Below are positions 10,021 through 19,700 of a stretch of DNA of 64,000 bases, one piece after another (position 1 is the stretch's first letter; every line of letters begins with the position of its first letter). Source of the stretch: Xylaria sp. FL1777. Taxonomy: Eukaryota; Ascomycota; Sordariomycetes; Xylariales; Xylariaceae. The DNA is taken from contig MU400714.1 of assembly GCA_022578965.1 (NCBI GenBank), positions 1-64,000 on the forward strand. Reading direction: 5' to 3'. The position numbers and the translations under genes are program-made. The notes beneath the pieces were generated by a model, which was not told where the DNA came from, did no database searches, and worked only from the letters and a program-made list of their open reading frames with translations.

Positions 10021-11041
10021 TTTCAGGCCATATTATATTTACAACACATAAATTCTGTTTGCAGTCAGACTCACGCACACCTCGAGAAAGGGGCTAATTT
10101 CTCCACATGACTCATGTTGTAATAGAATGCAAACATCCGACATTAGTATTTGAAAAAGAGAGAATAATGTAGATACCGGATACATTATATCATGTCTCCC
10201 CGTCGACGAATAAAGAGGTATGCAGCAATGGGAAAGCAAACAAAACTATTTAACCTGGGCCGGCAACACAATGGTGACTTCATGAGATGTCCTGATTGTA
10301 CGGAACATCCCTGGTTGGCCCGTAATTGGGAGCACAAGCACTTCGTGTGGCTGGGAAGTAAGATTTCGTCAATTAGGGAAATGACATATCGGGCGAGGGA
10401 GGAGTTACCCTTTACGGTAATTCGGAAGAATAGGAATGCATCTATCCGCCCGTGCTCTTTCGTTTGTTGGTACCAGGTATTCGACTCGCATAATTACAAT
10501 CCGAGTAGGTTGTAGGTACTTAGATCTAGATAAAATTCTCCAAATTCCGCTGCAACACTTGTCGCGACGTCGTTCAGGCCGCTCAGTTTCGAAGTGTTAA
10601 TGCTTCCGTTGTAGATTACAGCTACAGCTACATCTACGTGACGTAATGAAGACTACCTAGTGGACACTGGAATGGCTATTGAAATACTCGGCTGCGGATG
10701 CGCCTACTCCTTAATTCTACTCTGGTAGCCGTAGGACACCACGTCTGTACCAGGGCCAATACCCCTCGTATCTACGTCGCAATGTAACGTAACTCGCGGA
10801 TTACCTGGAACATGCCTAAGGTGCTGCTTGATCCATAGTATTTTTGAGGCAGTCGGTACCTATTAACAACGGAGCTCTGGTGAGAGTGGTGATGAATTGT
10901 CGTTAGATCGTGTGGTAGCAGCAAAGTATCAGTCGTGAGCTTGTATGATCAGAGCTAGTAGAAAGGGGAGGGGCTGCTAGGATCGGGCTTGCTACAGGCG
11001 CTGAAGTATATCAGCGCCACGAGGAGCGGAATGCGCAAAAG
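10021..11041. other. Balanced-composition stretch, nothing recognised
   Basis: The plus frame at 10192-10515 (107 codons, starting MSPRRRIKRY, with CPDC and a Trp-rich part) is open, but I can place it in no family and see no supporting splice sites. The rest is short frames only. Confidence 0.35.
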
Positions 11042-11316
11042 ACAAGAGAGGGAGACAAAGAGCCTCCACTCAGCCTAGAGCCAACTGCAGCTAGAAATTC
11101 TACCACGCAACTAACGACTCTATTTCAACATGTGGACGAAGCAGCATGGTAACTAGATGATGCTCAGCAGCAACTCATACAAGAAGAGTCTCTATACTAT
11201 CCTACTAGCGAGAAGGATCCCTCGGAGCTAGCAGTGACCTTTTTGCAATGGGAGTAAGAATTCGGCAACTTACTTCACCTGTCGTTATACCCTAATGACG
11301 AACCGGCAAGTGAACA
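11042..11316 (+). pseudogene. Open fragment upstream of the FF-PRG family remnant
   Basis: The plus frame reads TTQLTTLFQHVDEAAW, stop, LDDAQQQLIQEES, SEKDPSELAVTFLQWE, stop, EFGNLLHL. Both stops are TAA where CAA would continue the Gln-rich frame, a RIP-type change. It may be the 5' part of the following gene, shifted by one frame near 11315, or a separate gene. I cannot identify it. Confidence 0.4.
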
Positions 11317-11900
11317 AGAGGTTTTGTTAGGGCATATGTGCCGATCCTAAACGACGTAGGAATTAGCGAGGCAACCTTTCTCGAGTTCATGAATGACCTA
11401 AACAAGGCAGCCATGCCAAGCCCATGGACCCAAGCATTGAACTTGGCTTCTTTAGCGGGACTAGCAGTCCCAGAGCCGTTCACGATCCTGGTATCACTTG
11501 CCGTCCAGCAGGCGACTACTGTAGCAAGCGCTGCCCATAGCTATTTCAAGACAAACCATTTTCTTAATCAGGTCAACAAATCATTCTTTATTCCTAGAGG
11601 ACACATTGCGCTTATTTTAACCTAGAAGCCGAGTCAACCGGACAAGATGATTACCTAATTTCGATACAGAACCTACACTTGCTCAATCCGATGGAGCGAC
11701 AACATTCGAAAATGGGGCTAGCACTTCCAAAGCTTTTCGGACAGGCGTTCTAGGGCTGTCTTTCCGCGTGGAGTTAACAGGGGCTTTCTAATGCACCTGA
11801 TAGGCTGATGATTGGCGGTATAGATGGTATTGGAGCCGTAACTAATGCTGTACAAAGAATGCTCAAAAAGGTAATGTCCGACTTGTATGATGGCTAGACC
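11317..11900 (+). pseudogene. Remnant of a Pezizomycotina family of unknown function
   Basis: The plus frame from 11317 reads RGFVRAYVPILNDVGISEAT, then FLEFMNDLNKAA, PSPW, a hydrophobic glycine/alanine-rich stretch (LASLAGLAVPEPF), TNHFLNQVNKSFFIPRG and ALILT, with a TAG stop at 11623-11625. I recognise the RGFxRAYxPxL ... FLxFxxxxNKA ... FFxPRG ... LxMT pattern from uncharacterised proteins common in filamentous ascomycetes. In those the frame continues for a few hundred residues. Here it stops just after the PRG block, and the downstream DNA (to about 11900) gives only broken frames with several stops. No function is known to me. The hydrophobic middle may insert in or bind membranes, which is inference. 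The gene appears dead. Confidence 0.5.
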
Positions 11901-12330
11901 GCAGGGAACATACGCTAACTAGTCCTGTACCTTAAGGTTGTTCAGCTACCTGCAGAGGAATAAAGAGCGGAAGCTTCGGTTTCCGTGCCCAATTGTCACG
12001 GAATGGAACTGCAGCACTATGCCGTCACCACTATGCCGTCACCACCAAAGTTTGAAGATACGAGGGGTTTTACGGTAAAAAATAGCAATTTTGACTTGAA
12101 AGGGAAGCTGACTGCCCGATTTTCGTTTGCATGCAACTGCTAAAGGAAGATAACCCAAGATATACACTCATCCCAAGTCTAAGGAAACGTTGGTAACAAG
12201 TAATTCACAATTACGTCCTCATTGTCTTGAAGCTTCCCGCCTTAGAAAGGTGAATATTCCCTTAAAGCAAGCGGTGGCTAGTTCTTCGAACTGCTAAGCC
12301 ATGTGCTAACGCAGACTCTGTTTCGATGCC
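11901..12330. other. 3' flank of the carboxypeptidase gene
   Basis: No gene is recognised. A 14-base direct duplication (actatgccgtcacc) lies at about 12016-12043. The stretch must contain the 3' untranslated region of the minus-strand carboxypeptidase gene, but I see no clear polyadenylation signal. Confidence 0.4.
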
Positions 12331-14293
12331 CTAGACATCTGCCTGATCGAAGTTGCGAATGAAATCGTAGTAAAATTTGGCCATATTTACGTGTTCACTT
12401 ACTAAGAGACGCTCGTTAATGGTGTGGATATTACTAAATGATGCTAGGCTCCCAGGACTCCATCTGTAAATATTTTTCGATAGGCCTGTACCCAAGAGTT
12501 ATTGTAAGATTATAGAGTTCGTAGGGAGGGACTACTATTTGTTGACTACTTACTAAGGTAGTGACGAGTATCGGTGTTCCCGGTCATGGCTCCTGGTGCC
12601 ACAACGACCCTTGGAGCTTCTTGAGCGAATGTATGGCGCACGGTACCAGCAAATATATCCCAGATAGGCCCACTCGTAGGTGTTTGCGGCGTGATGTAGG
12701 ACTTTTTTCCGGACTTCAAGACGAGGCTGCCATTGTAGGTTGGCTTCCATAAATGACGTGCTTTCTCAGCCTCAAGGGATATACCTTGAGTAGCAAGATA
12801 TTTCTCGTAGTCCTCATCACCTTCGAATGCCTGGAGCTGAAGGGAGTATTTACGAACAGTGTCTTGAACCAAGTTCACTATTCGGTGTTGGATACTGCCG
12901 ATGCTGTCCTGCGGCGCATAACGATGGTTGACTCCAAGAGTTACAAATTCGGGCAGTGAATTAATCTTTTGCCCCCCGGCAATCCAATCGACCGCCTGGG
13001 ACGTTTGGATAAGGTATTGTGTCTCGCGTGATGCATGCGACAAGAAATAAGCCGCTGCTCTGAGGTCACCGTAGTAGATTATTTCTGTGAGCTCAGGCAG
13101 AATGTTAGGTGAGTATTTCGCGAAGCAAACCAAAGCTTGATGCACAGGACTATTCCTGGCAATCTCGGGCTTGAATGGGTACGATTCCAGCATAGTGATA
13201 ATTTCGGACATGATTCCAATCGCTGTATGCGGCGTGGGTGTAGAACTATGTCCACCTAAGACATCAAGGCTGAGCCACACGTCCAGATAGCCTTTCTCAT
13301 ATACGGCGGGGAGGGCATATAGGGTTTCGCCGAGATTTTGCAAACCGGCCCCACCCTCATCAAGAATGACGGCGACTCCGCCTTCACCATACCGCTGCTC
13401 CAGATGCTTTGAAATTTCAGCGGCACCGCGATATCCAGAGCATTCCTCGTCAAAACCAAAAGCAAAGATGACAGAGCGTCGAGGTTGATACTCTTCTTGA
13501 GAGAGAAGTGCTTCCATAGCAGACATCAGTGCTGTGATCGCAGACTTATCGTCGGAAGCACCACGGCCCCAAAGATACCCATCCGTTTCATTGTAGTAGG
13601 CAGAAAAGGGTGGATGCTCCCACTGATCCAGAGTTTCTGACTCGACAGGCACGACGTCTTGGTGAGCAGTGAGGAGGATCGGAGCGAGGGTTTCATCGGA
13701 GCCTGTAACAGTATAAACGAGGCCGAACGTATTAATGGTCTCGATCTCGGCTTTTTCGTATCTGCGGTTCAAGCCAATTAATTTTCCGCCTGCTAACATC
13801 TATCCTAGGAGATTGTTACATTGGCTTACATATTTGGATACGTTTTCTCTAAGACGACGGGTATGTCGTAAAAGGGTTTCCATCTTTCATCCTCCTCAAA
13901 ATCTCCAAGGTCATCATAACAAACTGAGGGTATGCGGACAAGGGGTTGGTGACGTTCAACCATTATCTTTAGCTGCTCTGGATCTGAAAACAGTTCTTCT
14001 GAGCTCAACAACCCGTCCTCCGAAGGATCCAAGGGACGGGAGAGATCACATCGAAGTCTGGAGTGCTCATAGCTTGGAGGTTCATGGCTTGGAGATTCAT
14101 GGCTTGGAGATTCATGGCTTGGAGATTCATGGCTTGGAATGGTGTCTGATCCGAGGGAGTATTGGCTATCATGCACGCGTGCAAGGGCAGATACCGTGCT
14201 GCGCACAGTAAGGATGACAAGGAGATTATAAATGAAGTGTATCATCATGATGGAATGGATGGTAAGCCGAGTCTGGTTCATATCGAGGCACAC
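12331..14293 (-). CDS. M20 zinc carboxypeptidase (Gly-Xaa carboxypeptidase / CPS1 type)
   Basis: Three exons: 14293-13830, 13761-12554 and 12485-12331, joining in phase to 608 residues plus stop. Both introns are 68 bp: 13762-13829 (GTAAGC...CGCAG) and 12486-12553 (GTAAGT...TACAG). The stop at 12546-12548 met without splicing lies in the second intron. The N terminus has a hydrophobic segment (about residues 16-30, signal peptide or anchor), SHESP repeats (about 53-72) and then the M20 domain. Likely zinc or catalytic residues are H188 and D190 (AHQDVVPV), D225 (GRGASDDK), E260/E261 (FDEECSG), D289 (LDEGG) and H555 (NTDTRHY). The family removes C-terminal residues from peptides, classically with glycine in the penultimate position, and the yeast homologue is vacuolar. 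Length is normal for the family. Start choice is open: Met at 14248 or 14245 gives a neater signal peptide. No damage is seen. Confidence 0.9.
12486..12553 (-). other. Intron 2 of the carboxypeptidase gene
   Basis: 68 bp, GTAAGT at 12553-12548 and TACAG at 12490-12486. Splicing joins CTT A to GC CTA TCG AAA, restoring the conserved end DTRHYLSLSKNIYRWSPG, which runs to the stop at 12331. Without splicing the frame stops just inside the intron. Confidence 0.9.
13762..13829 (-). other. Intron 1 of the carboxypeptidase gene
   Basis: 68 bp, GTAAGC at its 5' end (13829) and CGCAG at its 3' end (13762). Splicing joins EKTYPN to YEKAEIETINTFGLVYT through an ATA codon and matches the spacing of family members. 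Both flanking exons are otherwise open. Confidence 0.9.
14068..14140 (-). repeat. 15-bp coding minisatellite (SHESP repeats)
   Basis: About 4.7 copies of a 15-bp unit (ggagattcatggctt on the plus strand) encode SHESP-SHESP-SHESP-SHEPP in the linker between the hydrophobic N terminus and the M20 domain. The unit length keeps the frame, so copy number could vary among strains without breaking the protein. Confidence 0.9.
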
Positions 14294-16240
14294 TGCGATG
14301 AAGACACCAGATATTATAAGGTTTTAGCTGTAGAAGTCAGGCACATACCCCGATCTTCTAATCACACATGCAGGCAGCTTATTACGGGTGGCAATGGATT
14401 GATCGTCCTAGTGCTTGTTACGCAAGCATACAACACGTAGTATGATGAATATTATCTTAGGGTAGCTACATGCAGCTAATCATGATATGTATGCAGCCCC
14501 TATTTCCGATACTATACGTGTATTATCGTGACATGGGTCTACATAAGAGTGCATTAAGACAACATGAATGGTAATAGTGAGATTGGCGAAGATCGGAGCT
14601 AGTTTTCAGAGTGAATTTGACCCCAGTACCGAGCTCGTACACTTCTCCTTAATACTGTTTAGCTGGCAACTTATCTAGTTCTCGTGTAGGATTAATACCC
14701 GCGAAGTTGTACTTTCACACAAACATTAGCAGATTATCCATAGTTTCATCTTAGGTAATTCTGAAAGTGCTTTATTGTTGGTAGGACTCCATGAGTGTGG
14801 CGACATGGAGTGGAATAGATCATGTGAACCAGCTCATAGTCAATAAATATCCGCACTATCGATGTCTGCATGCAGTGCACATATCTCGTAGTCACAACAT
14901 GAAAAGCTACAGATTGTGGGGAACGTATAGCTACGTGCAAATCGTTGATTAGCGGACCATCTTGCGTGTAATCTAGTTGCGGGATTGTGGCATGAACCCG
15001 AAGAGAGCAGAAGCATGGATGGTGGCGTATGCGGCTTGATAACCGCCATTGATTCGAATGGTGGCCTGGCCTCCATCCGGAAAGAAAAGAAACACACGCA
15101 ACTGGACCCGATGTTTAAAACCAGGAGCAAAAAAATGCACCAAAAAACACAAACAAAATACTAATTCTTATAACCAATATACGGAACTACCACTTTGTGA
15201 GTTTAAGGATGGCTGCCATGTAATCGTGGAGGTGGCAACCTACTTTTTTCTCATCGAACGCACTATGGCTGCATTACATGTCTTCAGTGTAGGTGTACGA
15301 CAACTATACATCCTCTGGAATTGTTCAGTCCATGATTTCCATTAAGGTCGATGTGTCTATAGGTCGTTATCCATTCCTAGACCGGGCTATACCTTTTGCC
15401 GACTTTGTTGCTAGTTTGTCTTGGCCTTGGCAAAATAAATCACTCTCCTCCTGCATCCCACGCCTCCGATGTGATTCATATCACTTCGTCAACTTATTAT
15501 AAACGGAAGCGGGATAAAGCAGAGTACATAATGAGCACTTCTCCTTCGAGTGATGGGGCTTTTCATCCCCACCTCCTACCCAAGCTTTAAGACCTTCCCA
15601 GCTCGGCTCCTTTTTAGCTCCCTTCTCTCCTAAATCATTCCAAAAGATCGAACCCCCCTCCCCTCTCCCCTAGATGTCAAACTTGCCCGTACTGTTAAAC
15701 TTCCTTAGCGCTCAGACCATATGTCGCGTGCTCAAAACTCCTCTATGCCAGCTTCGAAAGTAAAAGATTGACCCGCTGGGAAAAAAAAATCTATTAACTC
15801 TATGAAACATTGCGCTCGCACATATACATAGTACTCCGTCATCTCGGGAAATACTATACATACTTGTCGAACCCTGGCCCTGGTTCCTACACATATTGAA
15901 ATCCGGGAGGCCGGTAAAGCCGCCGGTGGCTAGGTACTCCGCCCCACACACATCCACCATGTATTGTAGAGAGGTACTACCAAGTACCACCACACAGTAG
16001 GCATTGTACTATGAAGTGTGTAAGTGGCTGAGCATTTTGGTGACTGAAGGGACAGGCTGTTAGAGGACAAGGGTGCTACTATTATCTAGGTGGAGAATTC
16101 GGATCAACAGCATCTAACCAAGGACACAGGCAGGTAGGTATCCACGTGTACCTACTTAAGTACCTAGGTACTATGTTTACCCCACATTAGCTAACACTCC
16201 TTTGCTAAAAGTTGACAACAATTTAATATGCAGAGCTAGT
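14294..16240. other. Balanced-composition stretch, nothing firmly recognised
   Basis: The first few hundred bases must hold the carboxypeptidase promoter, but I see no convincing TATA or operator. A minus-strand frame at 15712-15993 (MVVLGSTSLQYMVDVCGAEY..., with Cys-containing LPDFNMCRNQGQG and VLCICASA) reads like a protein fragment of unknown family. At 15646-15672 there is a C/T-rich tract, and at 16130-16170 overlapping taggtac/cctaggtac motifs. Composition shifts to AT-rich at about 16210-16250. Confidence 0.4.
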
Positions 16241-16467
16241 TAATCAATTAATAAACCATAAAACAAGTAATTATTATAAAAATAAAAATAAAACTAACTT
16301 GTTAAGTTTTATTACTTTTATAGGTTTATTTTATTTTTTAGCTAAAAATTAGCGTTTTTTTAATTTAAGATATTTTAAGCTTATATTTAATAAAATATAA
16401 AATAATTACACTAGTTATAAGCTATGCTTTTATAAGCTATTTAATTATTTACTTTTTACGTAATATA
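16241..16467. other. AT-rich flank before LTR element A
   Basis: Decayed AT-rich DNA without coding frames. It ends with atata at 16463-16467, the left target-site duplication of LTR element A. Confidence 0.6.
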
Positions 16468-16772
16468 TTAAAGTAAAGTAGAGTGGCTAAATGAGCTAAC
16501 TAGCTAGTTAAAGTAAGTTTGGGCTAAGTTATATAGTAAGAATAAAAGTATAGGTATTACGCTAAATTTTAAAGTATAAACTTAATAACAACGCATAACA
16601 AAATAGAAATTAGCTATAGTTGCTTTATTTGTATTATTAAATAGCTTTTTAATTAATTGTTTAATTTCTTAATTTATATATAGCTTAATTGTTTAAATGC
16701 GTAAATTATAACTTATTTTTTTGCAATTAAAGTAATATAGTAGATTTTACGCAATTATACTGCTTTATTTTA
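16468..16772 (+). repeat. 5' LTR of element A (305 bp)
   Basis: Begins ttaaagtaaagtagagtggc and ends tgctttatttta. It matches 31121-31425 and 38099-38403 over their full length, all 305 bp, with differences mostly C/T and G/A. Confidence 0.85.
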
Positions 16773-19700
16773 TTAGTGTTTTTAGTAAAGCCAATTTTTT
16801 ATTTATTACAAATAATACTACAAAACTAACAAACAAACAATTTATTATTACTAACTTATATGTTTAATTTATTTATTTATTAATTACTATAATTTCTATA
16901 AATAAAACATAATATATTATACCTAGTTATTTTAGCTAGCAATAAGCAAAGCTTGCTTAACGTAAGCAGTTTAGTTATAATTAGCAATAAACATTTAAGC
17001 TAGCAGTTTTTAATTATTAAAGCTTAAAACAAATGTATAAAAATGTTAAACTGTTTTTTTTAGTTTAGTTTATAAAGCGCTTTTATTTTTTCTAGCAAAA
17101 CAATAATTAAATATTAAAATATTAGTACAATTTTTAAAATAGCGCAACTAAAAAACTGTTTATTAAAAACCCTTAAAAAGCTAAAAAAAAGAAATTTTCG
17201 CTAAAAAGCTAGTGCTTTACAAAAAAAAAAGCATAATTACTTTTATATAAGCAAAAAAAAACAAAAAACGGGCTTAAAAAAGAATAAAAATCGCTAAAAC
17301 CTTTAAAAGCTATAATGCAAGCAAATTTAACGCTTATTTATATTAAATAAATCTAAGTTTATACATTAATATATAAAGCTATTAATAATTAAAAATATAC
17401 TTTGTTTTTTAAGCTAATATAATTTTTTATTAAAAAATAAAAAGCAAGGTTTTTTAAATGTAAGCTAGCTATTGCTTAAAAATTTTGCATAAAGCATAGC
17501 TATTGCTTTTTTATAGCACTTATTATTAAATAAAAAAACTTTAAAAAAAAAAAAAAAGCATGCTACTTTTATAAATAAAAAGCCATAAAAAAATAAAGCC
17601 TGCTTAATAAAATTTATACGAAATAAAGCAAGCTAAACCAAAAAACAAGAAAACTAAACGCTACAAAACACACAAAAAAATAAAAGCGCACAAAAAACAA
17701 AAACATAAAAGCATTTAAAAAAAAACTTAAAAAGCTATAAAAAATAAGCTAGCAGTTTTTATAAACGCAAATAAAAAAAATCGTTAGGTTTTTTAAAAAA
17801 AAAGTTTAAAAAAATAGCACAAAAAAACTTAAATATTTAAAATACTTAAAAACTTTTAGCATTTTATACTTTTTTTTTTTTTAAACTTATATTTTTACTT
17901 AGTTTACTTTTATTATTTTTTATAGCTTACTTTTTTTATTACTTTTATATAAACTTTATTTTAATTTATTATATAGCTTAAAAGTTTAAAAACTATAGCT
18001 TAATTAAATAATTTAGCTATAAAAAATTATTAAATCTTTTTACTTTAATATATAAAAAACATTAAAACTACTTATAAACAAAAAAAATAAAAATAACTAA
18101 TTTATTGTTTTTAAAAAATATTAAAGCAACTTTATTTAGCTTAAGCTATTTTAATAATAAGCATAATACTAAAATTAAGCTATTATTTATGCTTTTTAAC
18201 TTAAGGTTAAACTAACATTTATTATTTAATAAGTTAAAAATAAACAAATAGCTAAACAATTTAAATGCTTTTTTTTATGTAAAGCGTTTTAAAAATATTA
18301 ACAAAATTAAACAGGTTTTTGTTTATTATAATACTTCTTAAACAAAAAAAATAATAAAAATAATACTAAAAAATTATTTGTTATAAATTAAAGCTTATAA
18401 ACTATTTAAGCAAAAGTTTAAGCTTTAAAACTTTAAGCAAAATAAGTTTACTATTGCTATATTGCAAGATTTTAAAGCTTGCTTAAAAGCTATATACTTT
18501 ATTAATTTTAAAACTTACTTTTTTTAGCATTAAATATATGCTAAAAATATTAAAGCCTAAAAAAATTACTACTTTAATCTTTAATTTACTTAAGGTTTGC
18601 TTAAAAAGCTAAATTAAAATATTATTAATAAAATAATAAAATCTTTTAAAAAGTTATATAATAACTTAAATAAAATATTTTATGAAAACTTTTATAAAAT
18701 ATTAAATAATTAAATTAATAAAAAATTTAAGCTAAATCTTTATTTTAAAAGAATAAAAAAAGCACGTAAAGCATAAAAAAAAGTTAATTATTTATATAAT
18801 TATAATTTTAATAAGCTTTTATATATTACTATTAATATTGCTAAGCTAGCTATTAATATAACTATATTAACTACTAAAATAGTTATTATTAAAAAGCAGC
18901 AAGTAAAATTAGCTTAATATTTTGCTTATAACTAAAACATAAATAATATTATTAAGCAAATATAGCAACTAAAGTTAAAACAAAAAAACGTAGCAATTAT
19001 AAAAAAAAAACTAAAAAAAATGCTAAAAAAACTACAAAATTAGTATGTTTAATTAATTAATTAAAAACTATAAGCATTATAATATTACAAAATTAATATA
19101 AACTTATTAAAAAAGCAAATATTTAGTATTAATGCTATAACTTTTAAATATTTATAAAGAAATAAATATAACTTTAAAAAACAAAAATAAAAAAAACAAT
19201 TGTTTAATTTTTTATAACAAGTAAAATTAAACAATTTTTATTTAGCAAAAAGAACTATTTATTAAAAATGTAGCATAAACAATTATTATGTTTATAAATA
19301 TAATTTTGCTTACAAATTAAAAAAAAAAAATATTATATACTAAAACTTCAAATAGTGTTTAAAAAAGCTAAAATTTTTTGCAAGCTTTAAATACATAAAG
19401 GTTTTTTTTAAAGTTATAAAAATCGGCAAAAATAAAAAAAGAATTTTTAATACTATAATAAAGTAAATATATAACTTTGTTTTAAGCAATAATAAGCCGC
19501 TTAAATAAAAAGCTTATTATTAACTATAAAAAAAAAATCTTGTTTTAAATAACAAAAATTTAAATGCTAAAATAAAAAGCAAACAAAGAAATTAAAAAGA
19601 AAAAAAATTTTATTAGCTAAATAACAAACAGCTAAACTAATTTTTAAATAAAAAGTTTAATAATTAAACTTTTATACTTTATAAAATAAAACTAATAAAA

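Noticed and set aside
12546..13799. Carboxypeptidase as a single 417-codon exon
   Set aside because: Its start and stop both fall in introns. The three-exon model restores the conserved N- and C-terminal blocks.
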